DNA of 64,000 nucleotides from Pseudomonas fluorescens (GTDB lineage Bacteria > Pseudomonadota > Gammaproteobacteria > Pseudomonadales > Pseudomonadaceae): positions 2,233,001-2,297,000 of the forward strand of contig NZ_CP015637.1 in NCBI RefSeq assembly GCF_001708445.1. Direction: 5' to 3'. Of the stretch, positions 56,168-64,000 are shown piece by piece (the first letter of the stretch is position 1; every line of letters starts with the position of its first letter). The translations under genes were made by a program, and so were the position numbers. The notes under the pieces were generated by a model that saw only the letters and a program-made list of their open reading frames with translations, did no database searches and was not told the DNA's origin.

Positions 56168-58294
56168 ATGCGTCGTACCCTGATTTCCCTCTGTGTGCTT
56201 CAGGCGTTTTCCCCTTTTACCTGGGCAGAGGTGGCCTCTGCCGACAAGGCCAGTCTTGAGCTGCAAGCCATCGATGTCACGGGGGAGGCGGATTACGAGA
56301 CGGCTCAAGGGCCGGTCAAGGGGTACCACGCCACACGCTCGGCGAGTGCGACGCGCACCGACACCTCGATTCATGAAACGCCGCAGTCCATCAGCGTGGT
56401 GTCCAAGGATGTGGTCGAAGACATCGGTGCCACCCGGTTGCAGGACGCACTGGACTACGCCGGCGGCGTAGGCCGCGCCAACAACTTCGGCGGGCAGGGG
56501 CTCACGACGTTCACCGTGCGCGGCTTTACCACCGGCGAGTTCTACCGCAACGGCTTCCCGATCAACCGCGGCTACCCGAACATGCCGGACGCCAACACCA
56601 TCGAGCGCCTCGAGGTGCTGCGCGGCCCGGCAACCATGCTGTATGGCCGTGGCGATCCCGGCGGCACCTTCAACGTGGTCTCCAAGCAACCGCTGGCCGA
56701 ACGCACCGTTACCCTCGGCAGCCAGCTGGATGACCAGGGCATGCGTCGTGGCACCCTGGATGCTTCGGGCCCGCTGGATGAGGAGGGGCGCCTGGCCTAT
56801 CGCCTGAACGTGGTGGGTGAGGGCGGGGATACCTTCCGTGATCATGTCGAAACCGAACGCTATGGCGTGACGCCGGTGATCACCTGGCAGGCCAGCGATG
56901 ACACCAAGGTGATCTTTGAAGGCGACTTCATGCGCAACAACCACCCGCTGGACCGTGGCCTGACGCGCTACCCCAATCAAAAAGGCACCGCCTCGCGCGA
57001 CACCTTCTGGGGTGAAAAAGACGCCGGCAAACTGCACAACGACAACAGCATGGCCCAGTTGCGTTTCGAGCACCGGCTCAACGACAGCTGGACCCTGGGC
57101 GGTGGTTTCCAGTGGCTCGACGGCACCTTGCAAGGCAATGCTGTTGAAGCCAACAGCCTCGCCGCTGACGGCCGCACCCTGAGCCGCAACTTCAACTACC
57201 GCAAACTGGAGTGGACCGATAAAGACACCCAGCTCAACCTCACTGGCCATTTCTCCGCGGGCGGTTTTGATCACACCTTGCTCACCGGCGTCGAGTTCGA
57301 AGACTACGACTACAAGTCGATTATCCAGCGTTCCAGCGGCGCGGCGGGTAGCTACCCCATCGACATCTTCAACCCGGTCTATGGCCAGGCGCGCCCGGCC
57401 CTCACGCGCACGCCGACCCACGACAAGGAAAACCTCAAGACCTACGCGACGTTTGTGCAGGATCAAGTGGCGCTGACCGAACGTTTGAAGGTGCTGGCCG
57501 GTGCACGTTTCGAGCGTTTTGAGCATGACTACACCACCTATGTGCCGGGCGGTAAAAGTTGGCAGGCCGCCGACAATGCAGTCACCCCACGCATGGGCGT
57601 GATCTATGACCTCACCGACACCGTCGCGGTCTACGCCGACGCCGCTCGCTCGTTCAAGCCCAACACGGGGGCCAGCCGCGAGGGCGGTGGTTTTGCGCCG
57701 GAGAAGGGCAAGTCGTACGAGATGGGCATCAAGTGGGAAGCCCTGGACCGTCAACTCAGCGTCGACGCAGCGATCTACCAGATCGAGAAGAAAAACGTGC
57801 TCACCACCGACCCTTTCGACTCAACCTTCAGCGTGGCCGCCGGTCAGGTGCGCAGCCGTGGTTTCGATCTGAACGTGGCCGGCAATATCACCCCCGAGTG
57901 GCGTGTGATCGGTGGCTATGCCTACGTGGACGCCGAAGTGACCAAGGACAACACCCTGCGCACCGGTACGCGTTTGCTGAACATCCCGCGCAACAGCTTC
58001 AGCCTGCTCAACGTCTACGAATTCCAGGACGGCGCCCTCAAGGGCCTGGGCCTGGGCGCGGGTGGCAAGTATGTGGATGAGCGGGCCGGGCAAACCTCCA
58101 ACAGCGCCTTCTCGATGGACGCCTACACCGTGGTCGACCTGCTCGGCTACTACAAGGTCAATGACAAGGTGCGGCTGAACCTGGACGTGAAGAACCTGTT
58201 CAACCGCGACTATGAAGAGGGGGCGTTTGGCAACGTCTACGCCTACCCAGGCGAACCGCGCACGGTGCAGGTGGGCATCGCCTACACGCTCTAA
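56168..58294 (+). CDS. TonB-dependent siderophore receptor
   Basis: A 708-residue outer-membrane receptor starting MRRTLISLCVLQAFSPFTWA (signal peptide), with a TonB-box-like segment (SLELQAIDVTG), a plug domain (SIHETPQSISVVSKDVVEDI, VRGFTTGEFYRNGFPINRGY, IERLEVLRGPATMLYGRGDP) and a 22-strand barrel ending VQVGIAYTL. It lacks the N-terminal signalling domain of FpvA/FoxA-type transducers. The plug sequence is that of hydroxamate-type siderophore receptors; the ligand cannot be assigned. No sigma/anti-sigma pair is adjacent. A Fur-like box lies upstream. Confidence 0.92.
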   Translation: MRRTLISLCVLQAFSPFTWAEVASADKASLELQAIDVTGEADYETAQGPVKGYHATRSASATRTDTSIHETPQSISVVSKDVVEDIGATRLQDALDYAGGVGRANNFGGQGLTTFTVRGFTTGEFYRNGFPINRGYPNMPDANTIERLEVLRGPATMLYGRGDPGGTFNVVSKQPLAERTVTLGSQLDDQGMRRGTLDASGPLDEEGRLAYRLNVVGEGGDTFRDHVETERYGVTPVITWQASDDTKVIFEGDFMRNNHPLDRGLTRYPNQKGTASRDTFWGEKDAGKLHNDNSMAQLRFEHRLNDSWTLGGGFQWLDGTLQGNAVEANSLAADGRTLSRNFNYRKLEWTDKDTQLNLTGHFSAGGFDHTLLTGVEFEDYDYKSIIQRSSGAAGSYPIDIFNPVYGQARPALTRTPTHDKENLKTYATFVQDQVALTERLKVLAGARFERFEHDYTTYVPGGKSWQAADNAVTPRMGVIYDLTDTVAVYADAARSFKPNTGASREGGGFAPEKGKSYEMGIKWEALDRQLSVDAAIYQIEKKNVLTTDPFDSTFSVAAGQVRSRGFDLNVAGNITPEWRVIGGYAYVDAEVTKDNTLRTGTRLLNIPRNSFSLLNVYEFQDGALKGLGLGAGGKYVDERAGQTSNSAFSMDAYTVVDLLGYYKVNDKVRLNLDVKNLFNRDYEEGAFGNVYAYPGEPRTVQVGIAYTL

Positions 58295-58310
58295 CGGCGT
58301 GCACCGTTTC

Positions 58311-58641
58311 AATGTGGGAGGGGGCAAGCCCTAATGCCTGTCAGTTAAGGCTTTTTTGTAGGAGCGAGCTTGCTCGCGAAAAACGTCAACGATAACGCGT
58401 GTCTCCTGAATGAACGCGGCGCCTGTGAGTTTTTCGCGAGCAAGCTCGCTCCTACAAAAACGTCAACGATAACGCGTGTCTCCTGAATGAACGCGGCGCC
58501 TGTGAGTTTTTCGCGAGCAAGCTCGCTCCTACAAAAGGCGATGTACGCTTAACTGAACGGCATTAGGGCAAGCCCGCTCGCCACAGTTATAGTGTTCCCC
58601 CCCTGAACCGACTGGCATTAGGGCTTGCCCCCTCCCACATT
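58311..58641. repeat. nested REPIN complex with 77-bp tandem duplication (copy C)
   Basis: A perfect 28-bp inverted repeat (58311-58338 and 58614-58641; REP sequence followed by CCTAATGCC) encloses a second element, 58328-58569, with the same outer flanks as the copy at 26466. Inside, the REP arm and spacer are present twice as an exact 77-bp tandem repeat (58384-58460 and 58461-58537). The spacer is inverted relative to copy A although the flanks have the same orientation. It fills most of the 536-base gene gap 58295-58830. Confidence 0.9.
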
Positions 58642-58645
58642 GAAG

Positions 58646-58729
58646 TCAGAGCAGCGTCAGCACATTCATCAACATGTTGCACATGTAGGCCAGCAGGTCG
58701 TTGCAGGCCTCACGCGATTGCAATCGGTG
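58646..58729 (-). pseudogene. decayed fragment of a GntR/FCD regulator gene
   Basis: Reading leftward, 27 codons give HRLQSREACNDLLAYMCNML then MNVLTLL and a stop. Two pieces are identical to the intact regulator gene at 60309-61031: 34 bases matching 60508-60541 and 18 bases matching 60317-60334, joined with about 170 bases missing. A TGA stands directly before the first codon. It is the 3' remnant of a paralogous gene that suffered an internal in-frame deletion and loss of its 5' part. Confidence 0.75.
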
Positions 58730-58830
58730 TCACACCTTGCTGAAAAACTCCACGTTGGCAGGCGATAACTATTTACTCGCGCCCAAGGAGATGAGAAAAG
58801 CTCTGCCAACTTCCTGGATATGGACGTCCC

Positions 58831-60279
58831 ATGCCTCGCTCAAGCCTTATCACCCGGCTATTGGTCGCACTGTTGGTCGGCGTGGCGCTTTGGTACGTGT
58901 GGATGATCGCCAGTGCCAAGCTCGAGTGGGGCGGCAGCAGCCCCGAGCAACACTGGCTGGGCACGGTGCCTGGCGTGCAAACGCGGGCGGTCAGCCAATA
59001 TTGCACCGGCGTGCTGGTAACGCCCCAGGGCACCTGGCTGGTGGGGCGGCTGGAGGATGCCTACGAACCGTTCCAGCCGTCTGCCGCCATGGTCGACCTG
59101 AATGCCGTACTGCACGGCAAGGCGCCCGCACCGCCAAAGGAGCCGGGTGCCTTTGGCAGCCTGATCCCGAGCCGCGAGCGTGAAACCACGTTTATTTCGC
59201 GCCTGGATGCCAACGGCCAATTCACCCCTGTGGCCCATCTCAGCGGCGCAGCGTGTTTGGTGGCCAGCCCGGATGGCGCCCACCTGTACCTGTTGAGCGA
59301 CGCGAACCGTCCCGATGACGCCGCCGCCCAGACCGTGGTATTTCGCAGCGATGACCAGGGCCAGCACTGGACATGGATGGCCGCAGGCTTTTTCCCGGAG
59401 GCGGACCGGGTGGCCGACAACCTGACCCCGTATTTCTACAACAAGGACGAGGTGTGGGCCTGGGGTTCACCCGGCACCGCGGACGACGAGGCCAGCGCCG
59501 ACTCTTCCGGTGCAATTCCCACGGGCGTGTATTACTCCAGGGACGGCGGTGCCCACAGTGCGCCGGTCGTTGCACCTCAATCCTTGCTGGTACCGCGTGA
59601 GTACGCCCAAGGCAAGCGCCCGGACATCGTCGAATGGCGCACGGCCGAAGGGGAGTCCGGCGACGTGCGCAGCCATGTCCTGCAACAGGATGCCCAGCAC
59701 GCAATGATCTGGGTGTCCCAGCGCTTTTGGGGCAGCCACCCCGACGGCCAGAGCAACAACCTGGCGATCGATATCACCACCCGTGCGTCGTTAACCCGCA
59801 CGACCGGGGGCTGGCAGGTGGGGCGCCTTGAGCGTGAAGATGGCCTGTTTGTCACGGCGCTGGCGGACAACGGGGATGGCCGCGTGATCGGCTTGATCGA
59901 TCAGGGCGGATATGGGCATACCGTGGTGGCCGAACTGAACACCACCACCCTGGCCTGGCAGCCCTTGAGCGACTTGCCCAGTGTGTTCTCGCCGTTGGCT
60001 GCCGACATCCAGGCCCGTGGGCTTTGGGTGGGGCGCAACAGCCTGTTGCTCAACACGTCCAGCGAACACCATCCGCCACGCTGGCTCTACTGGTGGGGGG
60101 ACGCAAATATTTCCGCCGAGGCGGTGTTTTACTCCAAAGACTGGGGTCAGTCATGGCAGCGCCTGGCGGTGGATGGCTACATGGGGGTACGCGGCTTCGA
60201 CGGTGGCAGCGACCGGGTGTTCTGGAGCCAACAAAAGAGCGCCGATGACACCGGCATAGGTTCCTACAGCTTGCACTAA
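58831..60279 (+). CDS. exported protein with Asp-box (BNR) repeats, function unknown
   Basis: A 482-residue protein with one N-terminal membrane anchor (about 8-27) and a long soluble part. Three Asp-box motifs (S-x-D-x-G-x-x-W) are seen: SDDQGQHW at 173-180, a weaker SRDGGAHS at 236-243, and SKDWGQSW near 445, typical of sialidase-like beta-propellers. The catalytic residues of sialidases are not evident. It is probably a periplasmic, membrane-anchored propeller. It stands alone; the start is an ATG without a strong ribosome site. Confidence 0.7.
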   Translation: MPRSSLITRLLVALLVGVALWYVWMIASAKLEWGGSSPEQHWLGTVPGVQTRAVSQYCTGVLVTPQGTWLVGRLEDAYEPFQPSAAMVDLNAVLHGKAPAPPKEPGAFGSLIPSRERETTFISRLDANGQFTPVAHLSGAACLVASPDGAHLYLLSDANRPDDAAAQTVVFRSDDQGQHWTWMAAGFFPEADRVADNLTPYFYNKDEVWAWGSPGTADDEASADSSGAIPTGVYYSRDGGAHSAPVVAPQSLLVPREYAQGKRPDIVEWRTAEGESGDVRSHVLQQDAQHAMIWVSQRFWGSHPDGQSNNLAIDITTRASLTRTTGGWQVGRLEREDGLFVTALADNGDGRVIGLIDQGGYGHTVVAELNTTTLAWQPLSDLPSVFSPLAADIQARGLWVGRNSLLLNTSSEHHPPRWLYWWGDANISAEAVFYSKDWGQSWQRLAVDGYMGVRGFDGGSDRVFWSQQKSADDTGIGSYSLH

Positions 60280-60308
60280 CCCAGCGGTTCAAGCTCCCCC
60301 ACCGCAGG

Positions 60309-61031
60309 TTACAGCGGCGTCAGCACATTCATCACCGTATCCAACGCCACCCGCGTGTCATCCAGTTGCACCAGCGACGCATGCCGCGCGCCGAGGGCGT
60401 CGCGGTTCTGGATCGCGGTGAGGATTGCCTTGTGCCGGGGCAGGCTCAGGCCCTGGATATCCGGGCGGCGGTTGGTGATGCTGATCGACTCGCGCAGCGG
60501 CAGCGACAACATGTTGCACATGTAGGCCAGCAGGTCGTTGCGGGTGGCATCGGCAATCGCGCGGTGGAAGTCCAGGTCGGCCTGCAACAGCTGCTCGTGG
60601 GTCTGCGCGGTTTCCATGCCCAGGTAGGCTTTTTCGATGATGGCGATGTCTTCATCAGTGGCCGTGGTCGCGGCCATGGCGGCGATTTCCGGTTCGAGGA
60701 TGCGCCGCACGCCCGCCAGCGTATTGAAGAACTCGCTATGGGGCGTGGACTGCATCAACCAGGACAGCACGTCCGGGTCGAGCAGGTGCCATTTCACCCG
60801 AGGCCGCACCACGGCGCCCACCCGGGGCTTGGAGTACACCAGGCCCTTGGCGCTGAGTACCCGTGTCGCTTCGCGTAATACCGAGCGGCTGACCTTGTAC
60901 TCCTCGCAGAGCGTGGCCTCCATGGGCAGTCTTTCTTCGGGCTTGAAGCGACCGGAAACGATGTGCATGCCCAAGTCCTGAACGATCTGGGCATGCATGC
61001 TCTTGCGCGGCTTGGACGGCGGCTGATCCAT
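60309..61031 (-). CDS. GntR-family regulator, FCD subfamily, of the sugar-acid operon
   Basis: A 240-residue regulator starting MDQPPSKPRKSMHAQIVQDL. Winged helix: PMEATLCEEYKVSRSVLREA and TRVLSAKGLVYSKPRVGAVV. The FCD domain has DLDFHRAIADATRNDLLAYM with the usual His/Asp metal ligands. It lies 48 bp downstream of the dehydratase gene in the same direction and resembles DgoR-type repressors of sugar-acid genes. Likely operator: the palindromes in 62820-62925. A decayed partial copy of this gene lies at 58646-58729. Confidence 0.9.
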   Translation of the reverse strand: MDQPPSKPRKSMHAQIVQDLGMHIVSGRFKPEERLPMEATLCEEYKVSRSVLREATRVLSAKGLVYSKPRVGAVVRPRVKWHLLDPDVLSWLMQSTPHSEFFNTLAGVRRILEPEIAAMAATTATDEDIAIIEKAYLGMETAQTHEQLLQADLDFHRAIADATRNDLLAYMCNMLSLPLRESISITNRRPDIQGLSLPRHKAILTAIQNRDALGARHASLVQLDDTRVALDTVMNVLTPL

Positions 61032-61079
61032 AACGACAGGGATGCTCTGGCTTAAATTCGCGGCATCATAGCATCCCAA

Positions 61080-62816
61080 TTAGTGGGAATGCCGAGGGAC
61101 TTCCGCCCCTCGGCAACCGACCAGGAAGTCAAAGTCGCAACCCTGGTCGGCCTGCAGCACATGGTCGATGTACAGCTGGCGATAGCCGCCGACGATCAGG
61201 TTCTGCGGCGGTTTCAGGTCGGCCATGCGCGCCGCCAGCTCGGCGTCGGGGATGTCCAGGTGCAGGCGGCCGTTGGCGCAGTCAAGTTCGATCCAGTCGC
61301 CTTCCTTAACGGCAGCCAACGGTCCGCCGGCCGCGGCTTCCGGTGCCACATGCAAGACCACCGTGCCATACGCCGTGCCGCTCATGCGGGCATCGGAAAT
61401 CCGCACCATGTCGGTTACGCCCTGGGCCAGCAGCTTGGCCGGCAAGCCCATGTTGCCGACTTCGGCCATGCCTGGGTAACCCTTGGGCCCGCAGTTCTTC
61501 ATGACCAGGATCGAGTTGGCGTCCACGTCCAGCTCCGGGTCGTTGATGCGTGCCTTGTACATGTCGAAATTCTCGAACACCACCGCACGGCCGCGATGCT
61601 GCATCAGCTCGGCGCTGGCCGCCGAAGGCTTGAGCACTGCGCCCAATGGCGCCAGGTTGCCGCGCAGCACGCAGATGCCGCCGTCGGCGCGGATCGGGTT
61701 GTCGAGGGTGCGGATCACTTCGTCCTGGCCGTAGATCGGCGAGTCCTGGGTGTTTTCGCCCAGGGTCTTGCCGTTGACGGTCAAGGCGTTCGGGTGCGGG
61801 ATCAGGTTGGCTTCACCGAGGCGACGCAGCACGGCGGGCAGGCCACCGGCGTAGTAGAACTCTTCCATCAGGAAACGCCCCGACGGTTGCAGGTCGACGA
61901 TGGTCGGCATGCCACGGCCGATGCGGGTCCAGTCGTCCAGGTCGAGCTCGACGCCGATGCGCCCGGCGATGGCTTTCAAATGGATCACGGCGTTGGTGGA
62001 ACCCCCGATGGCCGCGTTCACGCGGATCGCGTTTTCGAACGCCTCCTTGGTGAGGATCTTCGACAGCTTCAAGTCTTCGCGCACCATCTCGACCGCACGC
62101 ATGCCCGACATATGAGCCAATACATAACGCCGCGCATCCACGGCGGGGATCGCCGCATTGTGGGGCAGGGACGTGCCCAGCGCCTCGGCCATGCAGGCCA
62201 TGGTCGACGCGGTGCCCATGGTGTTGCAGGTGCCCGCCGAGCGCGACATGCCGCCTTCGGCCGCGAGGAAGTCATCCAGGGTAATGGTGCCGGCCTTGAC
62301 CTGTTCACTGAGCTGCCACACCACGGTGCCCGAGCCAATGTCCTGGCCCTTGTGCTTACCGTTGAGCATCGGCCCACCCGTGACCACGATGGCCGGCACG
62401 TCGCAACTGGCCGCGCCCATCAGCAGGGCCGGGGTGGTTTTGTCACAGCCGGTCAGCAGCACCACACCGTCGATCGGGTTGCCGCGAATGGCTTCCTCCA
62501 CGTCCATGCTCGCCAGGTTGCGGGTGAGCATGGCGGTGGGGCGCAGGTTGGATTCGCCGTTGGAGAACACCGGGAATTCCACCGGGAAGCCGCCGGCCTC
62601 GATCACGCCACGTTTGACGTGCTCGGCGATCTGGCGGAAATGCGCGTTGCACGGGGTCAGCTCCGACCAGGTGTTGCAGATACCGATGATCGGCTTGCCA
62701 TGGAACTGATGGTCGGCAATGCCCTGGTTCTTCATCCAGCTGCGGTACATGAAGCCGTTTTTGTCGGCGGTACCAAACCACTGGGCGGAGCGTAGGCCGG
62801 GCTTTTTATCAGACAT
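61080..62816 (-). CDS. IlvD/Edd-family sugar-acid dehydratase (arabinonate/xylonate dehydratase type)
   Basis: A 578-residue enzyme starting MSDKKPGLRSAQWFGTADKN. The [2Fe-2S] cysteines Cys56, Cys124 and Cys197 (NTWSELTPCN, TGCDKTTP, SAGTCNTMGTAST) and the metal-binding Lys126 are at the positions known for L-arabinonate and D-xylonate dehydratases, shifted by a few residues. It removes water from an aldonic acid to give a 2-keto-3-deoxy acid. IlvD itself is longer and differs in these loops. Neighbours (FCD regulator, MFS transporter) suit uptake and breakdown of a sugar acid such as arabinonate, galactonate or xylonate. Confidence 0.88.
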   Translation of the reverse strand: MSDKKPGLRSAQWFGTADKNGFMYRSWMKNQGIADHQFHGKPIIGICNTWSELTPCNAHFRQIAEHVKRGVIEAGGFPVEFPVFSNGESNLRPTAMLTRNLASMDVEEAIRGNPIDGVVLLTGCDKTTPALLMGAASCDVPAIVVTGGPMLNGKHKGQDIGSGTVVWQLSEQVKAGTITLDDFLAAEGGMSRSAGTCNTMGTASTMACMAEALGTSLPHNAAIPAVDARRYVLAHMSGMRAVEMVREDLKLSKILTKEAFENAIRVNAAIGGSTNAVIHLKAIAGRIGVELDLDDWTRIGRGMPTIVDLQPSGRFLMEEFYYAGGLPAVLRRLGEANLIPHPNALTVNGKTLGENTQDSPIYGQDEVIRTLDNPIRADGGICVLRGNLAPLGAVLKPSAASAELMQHRGRAVVFENFDMYKARINDPELDVDANSILVMKNCGPKGYPGMAEVGNMGLPAKLLAQGVTDMVRISDARMSGTAYGTVVLHVAPEAAAGGPLAAVKEGDWIELDCANGRLHLDIPDAELAARMADLKPPQNLIVGGYRQLYIDHVLQADQGCDFDFLVGCRGAEVPRHSH

Positions 62817-62911
62817 GATCGATTCTCTTATTGTATGACTATATGTTCTATCTGAAGCTAAACATAAGCGCAAAATCGACGCTTTGGAAGTGTTGTTTAG
62901 TAAATAGTACT

Positions 62912-62921
62912 ACTATATAGT
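62912..62921. promoter_or_regulatory. palindrome ACTATATAGT between divergent dehydratase and transporter genes
   Basis: A perfect 10-bp palindrome in the 193-bp interval between the two start codons. A related GACTATATG lies at 62839-62847, nearer the dehydratase. Both are suited to an FCD-type GntR dimer and could coordinate the two divergent promoters. Confidence 0.45.
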
Positions 62922-63009
62922 CGATCTCAACTGAGGGTTGGCCCTGGCGGATTTTCGCGAGAGGCGTCCCCCGAGCTTCTATAAGAACAACAATCGGAGA
63001 TCGACCCCC

Positions 63010-64000
63010 ATGAGCCAGGAACTGCGGCTTATCCGGCGCATTACGCTGAAACTGATTCCCTTCCTGATCCTGCTGTACCTGATCGCCTATGTGGACCGAT
63101 CGGCGGTCGGGTTCGCCAAGTTGCACATGGGCGCCGACGTCGGCATCGGTGACGCAGCCTACGGCTTGGGCGCGGGGCTTTTCTTCATTGGCTACTTCCT
63201 GTTCGAGATCCCCAGCAACCTGATGCTCGACCGCTTCGGCGCGCGGCGTTGGTTCGCACGCATCATGCTGACCTGGGGCGCGATCACCATTGGCATGGCG
63301 TTTGTGCAGGGGCCGCACAGCTTCTATGTGATGCGCTTCCTGCTGGGCGCGGCCGAAGCGGGGTTCTTCCCCGGCGTGCTGTACTACATCACCCAATGGT
63401 TTCCGATTCGCCATCGCGGCAAGATCCTCGGGCTGTTCATCCTGTCCCAACCCATCGCGATGATGATCACCGGCCCGGTCTCCGGTGGCTTGCTGGGCAT
63501 GGACGGCATCCTCGGGCTGCACGGCTGGCAGTGGCTGTTTATCGTGATCGGCACCCCGGCGATCCTGCTGACCTGGCCGGTGCTGCGCTACCTGCCGGAT
63601 GGCCCCAAGCAAGTCAACTGGATGAGCGACGATGAAAAAGCCTGGCTCACCGGCGAGCTGAATAAAGACCTGCAAACCTATGGGCAGACACGTCACGGCA
63701 ACCCGTTGCACGCCCTGAAGGACCAGCGTGTGTTGCTGCTGGCGCTGTTCTACCTGCCAGTGACTTTGAGCATCTATGGCCTGGGCCTGTGGCTGCCGAC
63801 CCTGATCAAGCAGTTCGGCGGCACCGACCTGGTCACCGGTTTTATCTCCGCCGTGCCGTACATTTTCGGGATCATCGGCCTGCTGATCATCCCGCGCAGT
63901 TCCGACCGCCTGAATGATCGCTACGGCCACCTGGCCGTGCTTTATGTACTGGGCGCCATCGGCCTGTTCTTCAGCGCCTGGCTGAGTGTGCCGGTGCTGC
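63010..64000 (+). CDS. MFS transporter, anion:cation symporter (sugar acid) type, 3' end outside window
   Basis: The first 330 residues of a transporter starting MSQELRLIRRITLKLIPFLI. The ACS-family marks are DRSAVGFAKLHM in helix 1, DRFGARRWFARIMLTWGAI after helix 2 and GAAEAGFFPGVLYYITQWFP in helix 4. About eight helices are visible before the window ends. Characterised members (DgoT, GarP, ExuT) import sugar acids with a proton. Divergent from the IlvD/Edd-type dehydratase gene, so it is probably its uptake system. Confidence 0.9.
   Translation, partial: MSQELRLIRRITLKLIPFLILLYLIAYVDRSAVGFAKLHMGADVGIGDAAYGLGAGLFFIGYFLFEIPSNLMLDRFGARRWFARIMLTWGAITIGMAFVQGPHSFYVMRFLLGAAEAGFFPGVLYYITQWFPIRHRGKILGLFILSQPIAMMITGPVSGGLLGMDGILGLHGWQWLFIVIGTPAILLTWPVLRYLPDGPKQVNWMSDDEKAWLTGELNKDLQTYGQTRHGNPLHALKDQRVLLLALFYLPVTLSIYGLGLWLPTLIKQFGGTDLVTGFISAVPYIFGIIGLLIIPRSSDRLNDRYGHLAVLYVLGAIGLFFSAWLSVPVL

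Noticed and set aside
58384..58537. Two-unit CRISPR or satellite
   Set aside because: The 77-bp unit consists of a REP arm plus spacer and repeats exactly twice, best explained as duplication within a REPIN.
62848..63930. A 360-codon leftward open frame opposite the MFS transporter
   Set aside because: The rightward frame from 63010 has the ACS-family transporter motifs and only lacks a stop because the window ends.

Overview
The window looks like a chromosomal segment of a Pseudomonas of the fluorescens group. The grounds are high GC, Pseudomonas-type REP/REPIN repeats, an OprD porin, a membrane PQQ glucose dehydrogenase, and a plant-signal LuxR solo beside a proline iminopeptidase gene. 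No rRNA, tRNA, IS element, phage gene or CRISPR array was seen. Genes were called by reading translations and motifs; no database search was run.

Layout. 1-4.6 kb: a leftward operon (DUF1185 protein, alpha/beta hydrolase, aldehyde dehydrogenase, flavin reductase, carboxymuconolactone decarboxylase-like protein, GntR/FCD regulator) with a perfect palindrome in front of its first gene. 4.7-8.7 kb: AraC regulator divergent from an AaeXAB-like efflux operon. 8.8-11.7 kb: LysR regulator, PhyH-type dioxygenase and a ProX-like binding protein. 11.8-25.9 kb: a nitrogen-compound region around a Nac-like LysR regulator. To the left lie an aminotransferase, a DHA2 exporter and an OprD porin. To the right lie biotin carboxyl carrier, biotin carboxylase, PxpB, PxpC, a biotin-less carrier paralogue, PxpA, an SDR and an amino-acid ABC importer. 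Four ATA-N9-TAT sites sit in its intergenic regions. 26.7-30.3 kb: ferric iron ABC importer. 30.8-37.3 kb: xylose genes (xylA-xylFGH, divergent xylR).

The most interesting region is 37.3-48.2 kb. A LuxR-type receptor and a LuxI-type acyl-homoserine-lactone synthase face away from each other across a near-perfect las/lux box. The synthase gene heads a run of twelve tightly packed rightward genes: GNAT protein, alpha-oxoamine synthase, CTP-dependent lipid-kinase-like protein, histidine phosphatase, NAD-dependent epimerase/reductase, ICMT-like methyltransferase, acyl carrier protein, ketosynthase, a ketosynthase-like partner with Glu in place of the catalytic Cys, PlsC-like acyltransferase and a second-type FabI. 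The enzyme mix resembles bacterial sphingolipid synthesis (oxoamine synthase, GNAT ceramide-synthase-like protein, 3-keto reductase, ACP) joined to a dedicated type II ketosynthase pair. I infer a quorum-controlled amino-lipid pathway; I do not recognise it as a described cluster.

48.3-55.9 kb: glucose dehydrogenase, proline iminopeptidase with a PsoR/OryR-type LuxR solo, a dCache chemoreceptor and a bestrophin-like channel. 56.0-58.3 kb: TonB-dependent siderophore receptor with a candidate Fur box. 58.3-58.8 kb: a nested REPIN-type repeat with an exact 77-bp tandem duplication, followed by a decayed fragment of a GntR gene. 58.8-64.0 kb: an exported Asp-box protein, then a sugar-acid module (FCD regulator, IlvD/Edd dehydratase, MFS transporter running off the window).
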